Positions 1 through 7,036 of a DNA stretch of 7,355 nt are shown here, one piece after another; the stretch's first letter is position 1; every line of letters begins with the position of its first letter. Source of the DNA: Bacteroidales bacterium (GTDB taxonomy: Bacteria > Bacteroidota > Bacteroidia > Bacteroidales > UBA7960). The position numbers were made by a program, and so were the translations under genes. The notes beneath the pieces are model-generated. The model had not been told where the DNA came from and made no database searches. It worked only from the letters and a program-made list of their open reading frames with translations. Location: positions 1 through 7,355 of the forward strand of contig SLOR01000248.1 of the NCBI GenBank assembly GCA_007132395.1, read 5' to 3'.

Positions 1-41
1 AAACTCCCTTGACAACAGGCTTTTTAACAAGTAAAAATAAG

Positions 42-95
42 CAGGGGCTGTATCTGAAATGCTTGTTGGTTAATAAGCATGCAATACAGCCCCTG
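42..95 (-). terminator. Two-tier hairpin terminator after the first permease gene
   Basis: Positions 42-53 (CAGGGGCTGTAT) and 84-95 (ATACAGCCCCTG) form a perfect 12-base-pair inverted repeat. The 30-base loop holds a second stem, ATGCTT (59-64) with AAGCAT (75-80), which can be extended by about three weaker pairs. Read on the minus strand, the stem is followed at once by CTTATTTTTAC, a U-rich tail, and it begins 31 bases after the permease stop codon. This fits an intrinsic terminator for the minus-strand gene. The plus-strand side has only a short T run, so termination in that direction is less likely. Confidence 0.82.
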
Positions 96-126
96 TTTCA
101 ATCCGGTTGGCTATCCGCTTTAGTGG

Positions 127-2553
127 TTATTCATATTTAAGTGTTTCGATGGGGTTGCGCCGTGCCTCGCTGATGGCAATTGTGTTTACAATAATCATAC
201 ACAGTGCCCAGGCCATAAACCCCACGAAAAGGAAAGGCAGATAATGAATTTGGGTGCGATACACGAAGTTATCCAGCCAGCTGTCAATAAAATAATACAC
301 TACCGGCCATGCAATCAAACTTGCAACGAGCACCATAATACTGAATTCCAGAGAAATCATACGGGCCAGGCGCAGCGATGAAGCACCCAACACTTTTCTG
401 ATACCAAACTCCTTTCTTTTTGCATTGAGCACATAGGCCGTTGTTCCCCACAGGCCCAGCACTGCCAGTATGATGGCAAAATAACTGAAGAGCCTGCCCA
501 TACCGGCTGTTTGCAGCTCATTATCGTATAGGCTGTCATAGCGTTGATCCATGAAATAATAACTGGCTGCATATCCTGAGATACTTTCTTCCCAGGCTTC
601 CTCAATACCTTCCACCACTTCGCTAAGGTTATTGTGCCTGAAACGTACCAGCATTTTCATAGTGGCCGGGCCATAATAGTGGAATTTGTAATTCATAAAA
701 TAAGCCGTGGGCTGAACCGTATTATGCACACTCTGGAAGTTGATGTCCTCTACCACTCCAATAACCTGCTTATCCACCTCATCCCAAAAGCCCCGGATTA
801 CCTGACCTACCGGATCGGTAAGCCCCAATGCACGAACAGCACTCTGGTTGAGTATCACATGATTTGTACTGTCGGTGCTGTAAGACACATCAAATTCTCT
901 TCCATGTAAAATCCTGGATCCCAGGGTTCCAAAATAGCCAAAGTCTACCGGGCAAAAATATACGGGCTCTGCTTCTTCCGGCCCCTGATCTGTCAATCTA
1001 AGCCTTCCCAGATTGCCAGCACTCTCTGTGGGAACATGCGCCCCTCCACTTGTACTGACAATAAAGGGATAAGTTTCTAATCTGTTTTTCAGCCGGTGGT
1101 AGTTCTGGTTGATATCAGGAGATTGTGGAAGATTTATCACAATAAGATTTTCTTTTTCAAAACCCGGCGACTGCATTGCAAACTGATTCTGCCGAACAAT
1201 GAGGGTACTTGCCAGTACAAGACCTACAGAGATGGCAATTTGCGCAATAATGAGCAACTGCCGGTAGCGAAGGTTCAGGTTCAAACCACTTTGTACCTTA
1301 CGGCTGATAAGTGCTGTAGAACCTTTAAGAACATCGAGCGGCTGAAAGCCGGACATTACTACCCCAGGATAAAAACCTGACAAAAAGGCCACTACAGCTA
1401 CCAGTGCCAGTAAGCCCAACCAAAAATATCCCATCCCGGTATAATCCATTGTAAGGGTTGTTCCAATGATATCAGAAAACCAGGGAAGAAACAATTCCAG
1501 CAAGCCCAGACTTAGTACAAAAGCCATCAGGCATAAAAGCAACGACTCTCCCAGAAACTGTTTAAGAAGCTCTCCACGTCCTGCACCCAGTACTTTGCGC
1601 ATTCCCACCTCTCTGGCTCTCGATGTGGCCCGTGCGGTGGTAAGATTGACATAGTTAACACATGCCAGTATAATGATCAGAAGTGCAGAAATAGAGTAAA
1701 TATATAGTGTAGTGGCATTGCCTGTACGCATAAATCCACTTGACTCAATGCCTGATGATTGCAGGTAAACTTCACTCAGGGGCTGCAAATACATAGCATA
1801 TTCATTCTCTCTTAATTTAGAACCCCTTGCCTCGTCATAAAGGTCAAATATTTTTTGTCCGGCCAGCAGTGGGTCAGCATCATTTCTTAGCTGTAAGTAA
1901 AAAACAGTAGAGTGGTTGCCCCAGTCAGTAAACATATGATTATTTATACTTCGCATCCCTTCATAGTTGGCTATCAACTCAAATTCCAGGTGAGAGTTAA
2001 AAGAGAATTCACCAAGGACACCTGCCACGGTAAAATCAATAAAATTACTGTAGTTGAGTAACTGTCCCACCGGGTTTTCATCACCAAAATAACGACGGGC
2101 TGCTTTGGAAGTAAGGATTATACTATTAGGATTCTCATCAAAGGTTTCAAGACTCCCCTGTGCAAGCTCAAAGCCAAACATATCAAAAAAACCGACATCC
2201 GTATGAATCACTTTACCCTCCATCAGTTCCACATCCCCGGCACGAAAAGTACCGCCCATTGAAAAGTTTAAAAATCTAACAGTACGCTCAATTTCAGGAA
2301 CTCCTTCCAGATGCTCGTGAAAAAGCACCGGCAACATCAACACTTTCCTGTCCTTGTTAAAGGTATTATGTACTATACGGTATATATTCTCTCTTTCGGG
2401 ATGATACCTGTCGTAACTTCTCTCCTCCATCACATAAAGAGAGATGGCAATAAAGCCTGTAAAACCGATGGCCAACCCCAGGATATTTACCAGTGAGGAA
2501 AACTTACGGCGCAAAAGATTACGAATACTGAGTTTTAGAAAATTTCCTGTCAT
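127..2553 (-). CDS. FtsX/MacB-type ABC transporter permease, 808 aa (first copy)
   Basis: This is an inner-membrane permease of the MacB/FtsX type, with MacB_PCD-like periplasmic domains and FtsX-like membrane domains. Predicted membrane helices lie near residues 20-41, 283-304, 335-356, 376-399, 432-453, 686-708, 736-757 and 772-792. Residues 42-282 and 454-685 are two periplasmic core domains, each with a PVGQ motif (161-164 and 581-584), so the protein looks internally duplicated. Cytoplasmic coupling motifs EVGMRKVLGA (315-324) and EFGIRKVLGA (715-724) follow helices 2 and 6. The protein ends in RRNPIETLKYE, a typical family tail. It has no ATP-binding domain and no ATPase gene lies nearby, so it must pair with an ATPase encoded elsewhere. 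The family couples cytoplasmic ATP hydrolysis to periplasmic movement or export; the substrate is unknown. The ATG at 2553 is followed directly by the usual family N-terminus (KLSIRNLLRRKF). An AGGA touches the ATG and is too close to act as a normal ribosome site. Confidence 0.93.
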   Translation of the reverse strand: MTGNFLKLSIRNLLRRKFSSLVNILGLAIGFTGFIAISLYVMEERSYDRYHPERENIYRIVHNTFNKDRKVLMLPVLFHEHLEGVPEIERTVRFLNFSMGGTFRAGDVELMEGKVIHTDVGFFDMFGFELAQGSLETFDENPNSIILTSKAARRYFGDENPVGQLLNYSNFIDFTVAGVLGEFSFNSHLEFELIANYEGMRSINNHMFTDWGNHSTVFYLQLRNDADPLLAGQKIFDLYDEARGSKLRENEYAMYLQPLSEVYLQSSGIESSGFMRTGNATTLYIYSISALLIIILACVNYVNLTTARATSRAREVGMRKVLGAGRGELLKQFLGESLLLCLMAFVLSLGLLELFLPWFSDIIGTTLTMDYTGMGYFWLGLLALVAVVAFLSGFYPGVVMSGFQPLDVLKGSTALISRKVQSGLNLNLRYRQLLIIAQIAISVGLVLASTLIVRQNQFAMQSPGFEKENLIVINLPQSPDINQNYHRLKNRLETYPFIVSTSGGAHVPTESAGNLGRLRLTDQGPEEAEPVYFCPVDFGYFGTLGSRILHGREFDVSYSTDSTNHVILNQSAVRALGLTDPVGQVIRGFWDEVDKQVIGVVEDINFQSVHNTVQPTAYFMNYKFHYYGPATMKMLVRFRHNNLSEVVEGIEEAWEESISGYAASYYFMDQRYDSLYDNELQTAGMGRLFSYFAIILAVLGLWGTTAYVLNAKRKEFGIRKVLGASSLRLARMISLEFSIMVLVASLIAWPVVYYFIDSWLDNFVYRTQIHYLPFLFVGFMAWALCMIIVNTIAISEARRNPIETLKYE

Positions 2554-2582
2554 TCCTGTTTGCTTTTGTTTAGCATATCTTT

Positions 2583-2599
2583 ACCAAAACATAAGCCAA
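2583..2599 (-). promoter_or_regulatory. Candidate sigma-54-like promoter of the first permease
   Basis: On the minus strand this reads TTGGCTTATGTTTTGGT. Against the sigma-54 consensus TTGGCAYRN4TTGCW, the -24 half (TTGGC) is perfect and the -12 half has GG instead of GC; the spacing of ten bases between the two key dinucleotides is correct. A start near 2572 would give a leader of about 19 bases. A second possibility lies at 2643-2656, where GG and GC are also ten bases apart with a perfect TTGC but a poor -24 half. No sigma-54 activator gene is visible, so this is only a sequence match. Confidence 0.38.
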
Positions 2600-2670
2600 A
2601 TACGCTTACAATTTGATATGCAATTTATTACAACCACCAAAAGCAATCAGTACACCCAAATATACCAACC

Positions 2671-2686
2671 CGGATGTCCGCATCCG
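2671..2686. promoter_or_regulatory. Palindrome CGGATG-TCCG-CATCCG
   Basis: Two perfect 6-base arms, CGGATG (2671-2676) and CATCCG (2681-2686), flank TCCG. The site contains TGTCCG (CGGACA on the other strand), the hexamer that recurs in the other upstream regions of this window. It could be a protein-binding operator or a small hairpin in a leader. It lies 118-133 bases before the permease start. Confidence 0.35.
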
Positions 2687-2691
2687 AATGC

Positions 2692-2744
2692 AGATAAAAC
2701 GTCCAACTATACATTTTAGGGATGGGTAAAAAGATAAAACGACC
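2692..2744. repeat. Direct repeat AGATAAAACGnCC, two copies 40 bases apart
   Basis: AGATAAAACGTCC (2692-2704) and AGATAAAACGACC (2732-2744) match at 12 of 13 positions, and their starts are exactly 40 bases apart, close to four helical turns. On the permease-sense strand they read GGwCGTTTTATCT. The in-phase spacing would suit a pair of binding sites for a regulator. The core is AT-rich, so chance is possible. Confidence 0.4.
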
Positions 2745-2809
2745 GTAAACCCAATCATATCAGGCCATCCACCCTGTCCATTCATACATGTACGAAACCG
2801 GAATGATTC

Positions 2810-2825
2810 TGTCCGTTTTCGCACA
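2810..2825 (-). promoter_or_regulatory. CGGACA box upstream of the first permease (enhancer-like)
   Basis: On the minus strand this reads TGTGCGAAAACGGACA, a near-perfect 6-4-6 inverted repeat (TGTGCG / CGGACA, one mismatched pair). It shares 12 of 16 positions with both boxes upstream of the second permease (7131-7146 and 7151-7166). It lies about 257-272 bases before the permease ATG and about 245 bases before the start site predicted from the sigma-54-like element, a normal distance for an enhancer. It could equally act on the divergent GrpB gene. Confidence 0.45.
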
Positions 2826-2987
2826 AGCTAAATTGTTTCCCCTACTGCAATTTACTCACATCAGTCTCACTTTCTGCATATTAATGCATTAGGCACAGTT
2901 TTTCTGTATAATAGTTGCAATGGGTTTATTCCTCAATTAAAAATACCAGAGTACGCAACCTGTTGGAATAATAGTAACCACAATGCA

Positions 2988-3560
2988 ATGACCACGAAAA
3001 TGAAAAGCCTTGACAGCATGTCGGAACAAGAACTGGGGATGTTATTTCCCGTGGCAATCGTGGATTATTGCCCGGGCTGGCCCATTAGCTTTCTGAGTGA
3101 GAAACGAAGGCTGGAGGCAGCATTGCACCACATCCCCGTTCAAAGTATCGACCATATTGGCAGCACTGCGGTGCCTGGCCTGGCTGCCAAGCCCATAATC
3201 GATATGCTGATCCAGGTCAGCAAAAAAACCCATATCGCACACATCATTGATGGTATCTGCAAAGAAGATTACCATTACATTCCACAACCCGACAGTCCGC
3301 CCCCCCACATGATGTTCGTAAAAGGTTATACTCACATGGGCTTTGAAGGACAAGCCTTTCACATCCATGTGCGATATCCCGGAGACTGGGACGAGCTATG
3401 CTTTAAAAAGTATCTGATTCAGCATCCTGGTGCAGCTCGGGAATACGAAGCCCTCAAGCGGGAGCTGGCAGTAAAATTTCGAAACTACAGAGACCAATAC
3501 ACAGAGGCAAAAACCGATTTCGTTAATGCGGTGTGTGAAAAAGCACGCAACTGTGCCTAA
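2988..3560 (+). CDS. GrpB/UPF0157 family protein, 190 aa
   Basis: This is a cytoplasmic protein of the GrpB (UPF0157) family, related to the nucleotidyltransferase fold; the biochemical role of stand-alone members is not established. The family signature HIGSTAVPGLAAKPIIDM lies at residues 56-73: Gly58-Ser59 and Asp72 resemble the Gly-Ser...Asp core of polymerase-beta-type nucleotidyltransferases, although the usual second acidic residue is Leu74 here. A second conserved block, FHIHVRYPGDWDELCFKKYL, lies at 124-143, and a typical tail with YTEAKTDFV at 171-179. The length is normal for the family. Relatives usually start just before the segment equivalent to SEQELGMLFPVAIV, so Met11 (3018) or Met5 (3000) are possible alternative starts; none of the three has a clear ribosome site. 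It converges with the next gene, with 52 bases between the stop codons and no clear shared terminator. Confidence 0.92.
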   Translation: MTTKMKSLDSMSEQELGMLFPVAIVDYCPGWPISFLSEKRRLEAALHHIPVQSIDHIGSTAVPGLAAKPIIDMLIQVSKKTHIAHIIDGICKEDYHYIPQPDSPPPHMMFVKGYTHMGFEGQAFHIHVRYPGDWDELCFKKYLIQHPGAAREYEALKRELAVKFRNYRDQYTEAKTDFVNAVCEKARNCA

Positions 3561-3612
3561 TATCATCCCCCCCAGAAATACCCGGAGGCATTCCCAGGTG
3601 AGATAATTCTTC

Positions 3613-4455
3613 CTACAAACTTTCCAGAAAAGGCAAGGGCGATACAAACTGATATTCAGCCGAAATCTCAAAAAAGTAGTTAAGCAAATTAAGGTGTTCG
3701 GCACCCACAATAAGTAATATCCGATCATCAGGGCCCGCAGGAATACGTTGCACATTACGGAATATGCGGAGGTTGCGATTGAACCAGCGGCCGGTTTCAA
3801 AGTCCACACCTGTAAAATCACCCGGCTCTTCTTCATACTGAAAAGGATGAAGAAGATAGTAGGAAAGCGATTTATTTATAACCTCAGGATTGTTGTAGTA
3901 TAGCAACTCTTCGGTAATGGAATGCACCTTTTCTCTACCCTCCATGCGTGCCCGTAAATATTGCAGGTTTGGCGAATTCGTATAAAAATTCTCAAAAGCG
4001 GCCAGCCTTGTTTCATTTTCAAATATTTCACGAATTTCCGGGTAATGCCTCCCCATATCGTCCACGCAGTATACTTTTTCAAGATTCCTACTCGCAGCGA
4101 TGCGAAAGCCCAGCTGGTAAACTTCATTTTTACCAAGTGCCCATCTGCCCTCTCGATATTCTTTATACAGCGAATCGGTAAATTGCTGCCGGGAGGGGTT
4201 CCATTCCACAGCAATCACCGTAGGTTGAAACACCTCAATGGCTTTGGCAATGGCAATAATTTCCGATTGCCAGGGCTCCTTCAGTACATCAACCTGATCT
4301 TCTTCTGAAGTTTGAAAGGCATCCAGATTGGGGTAGGCAAAATGGAAAGTTCCCAGGGTCATAACCTCGATAGGGTTTTCAATGCGGCTGGGCTGGGCAA
4401 ATCCTGAGATAATCCAGCCAGCCAGCAAAATACTAATAAAGAGTGTTTTTTTCAT
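3613..4455 (-). CDS. Secreted DUF5694-type protein with TraB/TIKI-like motifs, 280 aa
   Basis: The first 20 residues form a signal peptide (MKK, hydrophobic core LFISILLAGWIISG, then GFA|Q), so the protein is probably exported to the periplasm; there is no lipobox cysteine. The mature part resembles the DUF5694 family, which I place near the EreA/ChaN/TraB/TIKI group of putative metal-dependent hydrolases. Matching motifs are LGTFHF (34-39, conserved His37), AVEW (82-85, Glu84), an Arg/Asn-rich segment GRWFNRNLRIFRNV (222-235) and VGAEHLNLL (250-258, His254), equivalent to the GxxH motif. These could supply metal ligands and a catalytic acid. No substrate is known to me. The length is usual for the family. 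The gene follows the second permease on the same strand after 102 bases, so cotranscription is possible, but a separate promoter is also possible because the gap contains a CGGACA word. Confidence 0.85.
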   Translation of the reverse strand: MKKTLFISILLAGWIISGFAQPSRIENPIEVMTLGTFHFAYPNLDAFQTSEEDQVDVLKEPWQSEIIAIAKAIEVFQPTVIAVEWNPSRQQFTDSLYKEYREGRWALGKNEVYQLGFRIAASRNLEKVYCVDDMGRHYPEIREIFENETRLAAFENFYTNSPNLQYLRARMEGREKVHSITEELLYYNNPEVINKSLSYYLLHPFQYEEEPGDFTGVDFETGRWFNRNLRIFRNVQRIPAGPDDRILLIVGAEHLNLLNYFFEISAEYQFVSPLPFLESL

Positions 4456-4509
4456 AATATAAAAATTAACAAGGTTGATTTAAAAGTTATTCCAGAAGTT
4501 CCTGATTAG

Positions 4510-4531
4510 AAAAACGGAACCCCGGACAATA
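4510..4531 (+). promoter_or_regulatory. CGGACAATA word in the gap before the DUF5694-type gene
   Basis: AAAAACGGA (4510-4518) is followed by CGGACAATA (4523-4531), giving two CGGAnC units 8 bases apart. The nonamer CGGACAATA is found elsewhere in the window only at 7141 and 7161, in the upstream region of the second permease. Here it lies 68-76 bases before the ATG at 4455. The left half of the 16-base box is absent, so this may be a half site or a coincidence. Confidence 0.28.
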
Positions 4532-4557
4532 GCTTCCTGCTTCTGCAGCATAGTTTT

Positions 4558-6960
4558 TCACTCTGCCCTTAACCCTTCCACCGGATTTCTCAACACTTCC
4601 CGATAGCTTTGGGAAGCAATTATCAGCATGGCAATCATTACTGACCCCATACCCGCTGTGAGGAAATACCAGGGAGAAATATCAATGGAATAGGCAAAAT
4701 TATCAAGCCAATAACGTGCAGCCCACCAGGCCAGGGGCCAGGCGATAATATTGGCTAATACTACCCACTTTAGCATGCCCGACATTAATGTAAATAATAT
4801 CCGGGCATAACCTGCACCTATGACCTTCCTGATACATATTTCTTTTTTGCGGGCCAGTATGAGGTAGCTGGTTAAACCAATCAATCCTATTAAACCTATC
4901 AGCACAGCCATTATCGAACCCATCCGGGTAATCTTGAAAATGCGGTTTTCTGCAGCGTAATGTCTTTGTAAAATCTGATCAAGCCATACACCTTCAGAGG
5001 CAAAGGCCCTATCCGCTTTTTGGAGAACATCCACAATTTCAGCCCTTGTTTTCTCCATCTCTTCCCTGTTCACTTTTACTGCCAGCAGTTGAAAATCGCC
5101 GAAGGCAGGAGTAAACACCAGCGGACGAATAGGATAATGGCGCGATTCAAAATGAAAATCTTCTACCACACCCACTATTTTCCCTGTGCTATTGTAAAAC
5201 ACCATGTCCTGGCCAATGGGGTTCTCATAGCCCAGTCGCCGGGAAGCTGTTTCGTTGATTACAAACTCCAAACCACCCCGTTGCCCTCTTTCATCCAGCC
5301 AATTGCCCTTTTTCAGTTTAAGGTTGAAGAACTCTTTATAATTCCCCAAAGCAGCAAAGCTCGTGGCACTGATTTCGTCTTCCTGCCCCTGATCGGCACG
5401 GCGCAGGGGAACGCCAAAGCCTTCCATCCCCGGCATACCTGTAGCGGCAATCACATGCTCAACCCGGGGGTTCATCTGTAATTCTTCCCGGAGTGACATA
5501 AAAGAATTTTTAATACCAGGGGTAAGATTATTAAACACCAGAACATTTTCGGTATCAATGCGATTATCTTTCTTTTGCATAAAGCTGAGCTGGTCGAAGA
5601 ATATCCACACACAAATCACCAGGAATACAGAAATGGCGAACTGAAACACCACAAGTGTATAACGCATTACAGGCCTGGACTGCCCGCTGAAAAACCGCCC
5701 TTTCAGCACTGCACCCGGTTGAAATTTTGAAAAGTGAAGCGCAGGATAAATTCCGGCCAGCACCCCTGTAAGCAGTGTAAACAGCAATATGGAACCAAAG
5801 AATCGGATATTCAGAAAGGAGCCCAGGTATAACTTATTTCCCCACATGCCAGATATGGCAGGCAAAAAGGCTTCAATGACTATAAGTGATATGAGCACGC
5901 CCACAAAAGTTATTAATACCGACTCACCAATATAATGTAAGATAATATCACGTCGGTCGCTACCCAATACTTTACGTATGCCCGCCTCTACCATCCTTTT
6001 TTCGGACCGCGCTGTACTCAGGTTAATAAAGTTGGCTAAAACAATGATAAGGATGAATACAGCCAGTACCATAAACAAGACTACTGTTTGCTTATTTCCC
6101 TGCGGACTAATGTCATGTGCCATAATCTGCCCGAAGCGAATATCATTTAGCCCCTGCAAGTCTACACTTAGCATATCCATGAGGGTTTGGGTGCGTAAGG
6201 GCTCGGCAGCGATTTCACGGGCCCTGCCGGCAATTTTGTCGTGCAAATCTGCATGCATAGGCTGGTCCAGCAAAAAATAAGTCGCAAAGATGAATCCACC
6301 AAAGTTGAACATCATGGAATCCATATCATTGACCGGAACCAGCAAGTCAAACTGCAAATGGGTGTTGGATGGAGGTTGCTCCATAAGTGCACCCACATGG
6401 TATTGTTTTCTGCTTTGGTTCATTTGCCCGGCAAGTAAATCAACCTCCAGCAGCGTAAGCTCGAAGGATTGACCTACCGGGTCTTCTCCGGGAAACAACC
6501 TTTGGGCAAGGGACTCGGTGATTACAGCCTGACGCGAATGCTTCAGTGACGCATTCCCCACCCCCTGCTTCACTTCAAAATCGAAGAAGTTAAAAAAGGT
6601 AGAATCCACCATAAGCATTTTCAAATCGCCGATGCGTGTTTCTCCACGAATGGCAGCCGTATTGTTTTCTGCAATACGCACAAAACTTTTTATTTCCGGA
6701 ATTTCGTCGGCAACAACGGGCCCTACAGCACCGTGCGTAAAGGGAGCCTGACCGCCTTCATCACCCTCCATCTGGGTTATAACACGATAAATCTTGTCGC
6801 GCTGACTGTGCATTTTCTCAAAACTCAGCTCATGCACCATGTAAAGATATAGCAGAATTACCGCTGCCATACCCAGTGAAAGTCCTAATAAATTGATAAG
6901 GGTAATTTTAAACTCCCGCAAACTGTTGCGAAAGCTCAGGAGGAGAAAATACTTGAACAT
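4558..6960 (-). CDS. FtsX/MacB-type ABC transporter permease, 800 aa (second copy)
   Basis: This is an inner-membrane permease with the same plan as the other large permease of the window, but clearly diverged from it. Predicted helices lie near residues 20-43, 292-314, 345-368, 385-408, 433-455, 680-702, 728-750 and 763-784, with periplasmic domains at 44-291 and 456-679. Coupling motifs are EAGIRKVLGS (325-334) and EICIRKVIGA (707-716). PVGQ (161-164) and PIGQ (581-584) mark the two periplasmic repeats at the same positions as in the first copy. The tail is LRNPVEGLRAE. There is no nucleotide-binding domain and no adjacent ATPase gene. I chose the ATG at 6960: the open frame extends to a GTG at 6999, but the extra 13 residues (MHCIQIILTNTLF) precede the family-typical start MFKYFLLLSFRNSLREFK and would overlap the leader repeats. 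Substrate unknown. Confidence 0.93.
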   Translation of the reverse strand: MFKYFLLLSFRNSLREFKITLINLLGLSLGMAAVILLYLYMVHELSFEKMHSQRDKIYRVITQMEGDEGGQAPFTHGAVGPVVADEIPEIKSFVRIAENNTAAIRGETRIGDLKMLMVDSTFFNFFDFEVKQGVGNASLKHSRQAVITESLAQRLFPGEDPVGQSFELTLLEVDLLAGQMNQSRKQYHVGALMEQPPSNTHLQFDLLVPVNDMDSMMFNFGGFIFATYFLLDQPMHADLHDKIAGRAREIAAEPLRTQTLMDMLSVDLQGLNDIRFGQIMAHDISPQGNKQTVVLFMVLAVFILIIVLANFINLSTARSEKRMVEAGIRKVLGSDRRDIILHYIGESVLITFVGVLISLIVIEAFLPAISGMWGNKLYLGSFLNIRFFGSILLFTLLTGVLAGIYPALHFSKFQPGAVLKGRFFSGQSRPVMRYTLVVFQFAISVFLVICVWIFFDQLSFMQKKDNRIDTENVLVFNNLTPGIKNSFMSLREELQMNPRVEHVIAATGMPGMEGFGVPLRRADQGQEDEISATSFAALGNYKEFFNLKLKKGNWLDERGQRGGLEFVINETASRRLGYENPIGQDMVFYNSTGKIVGVVEDFHFESRHYPIRPLVFTPAFGDFQLLAVKVNREEMEKTRAEIVDVLQKADRAFASEGVWLDQILQRHYAAENRIFKITRMGSIMAVLIGLIGLIGLTSYLILARKKEICIRKVIGAGYARILFTLMSGMLKWVVLANIIAWPLAWWAARYWLDNFAYSIDISPWYFLTAGMGSVMIAMLIIASQSYREVLRNPVEGLRAE

Positions 6961-6992
6961 AAATAGTGTATTGGTTAATATGATTTGTATGC

Positions 6993-7020
6993 AATGCACT
7001 CAGCACGTGATGAATGCACT
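6993..7020. repeat. AATGCACT direct repeat flanking CACGTG in the permease leader
   Basis: AATGCACT occurs at 6993-7000 and 7013-7020, exactly 20 bases apart. Between them CAGCACGTGATG is a near-palindrome centred on CACGTG (7004-7009). The element lies between the candidate promoter and the ATG at 6960, so it would be in the 5' leader or just downstream of the transcription start. It could be an operator; nothing in the sequence identifies its ligand. Confidence 0.3.
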
Positions 7021-7036
7021 GAGGCCAACACGGCTC

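Larger units (their letters stand above)
2554..2987. other. 434-base divergent intergenic region, no convincing gene
   Basis: This region separates the minus-strand permease from the plus-strand GrpB-family gene and must contain both promoters. It holds a sigma-54-like element near the permease, a pair of direct repeats, two palindromic CGGACA-containing sites and a 10-base perfect palindrome TAATGCATTA (2882-2891). A TATAAT-like hexamer at 2907-2912 sits 75 bases before the GrpB start, but I find no matching upstream element. A TATATTTG on the minus strand (2657-2664) matches the Bacteroidota -7 consensus TAnnTTTG but lacks a -33 partner. A 72-codon open frame on the minus strand (2606-2824) resembles no family I know and is probably chance. 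Confidence 0.7.

Noticed and set aside
9..14. TTGACA as a -35 promoter element near the left edge
   Set aside because: No matching -10 at the right distance, no gene follows on the plus strand, and Bacteroidota promoters use a different consensus.
2606..2824. 72-codon open frame on the minus strand in the divergent intergenic region
   Set aside because: No family resemblance, no ribosome site, odd composition (many Cys, Arg and Phe), and it overlaps the candidate regulatory repeats and boxes.
3300..3306. C7 run inside the GrpB gene (another C7 at 3567-3573) as a possible phase-variable tract
   Set aside because: Seven bases is short for slippage control, the frame is intact and encodes a plausible proline stretch; the second run is intergenic.
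3561..3612. Shared terminator between the convergent GrpB and DUF5694-type genes
   Set aside because: The 52-base gap has C- and G-rich patches, but I could not build a continuous stem followed by a T run in either direction.
3396..3836. 146-codon open frame on the minus strand across the GrpB and DUF5694-type genes
   Set aside because: It overlaps two well-supported genes in other frames and its product resembles no protein family.
5020..5481. 153-codon open frame on the plus strand inside the second permease
   Set aside because: Antisense shadow of a strongly conserved permease frame, with low-complexity His/Phe-rich product.
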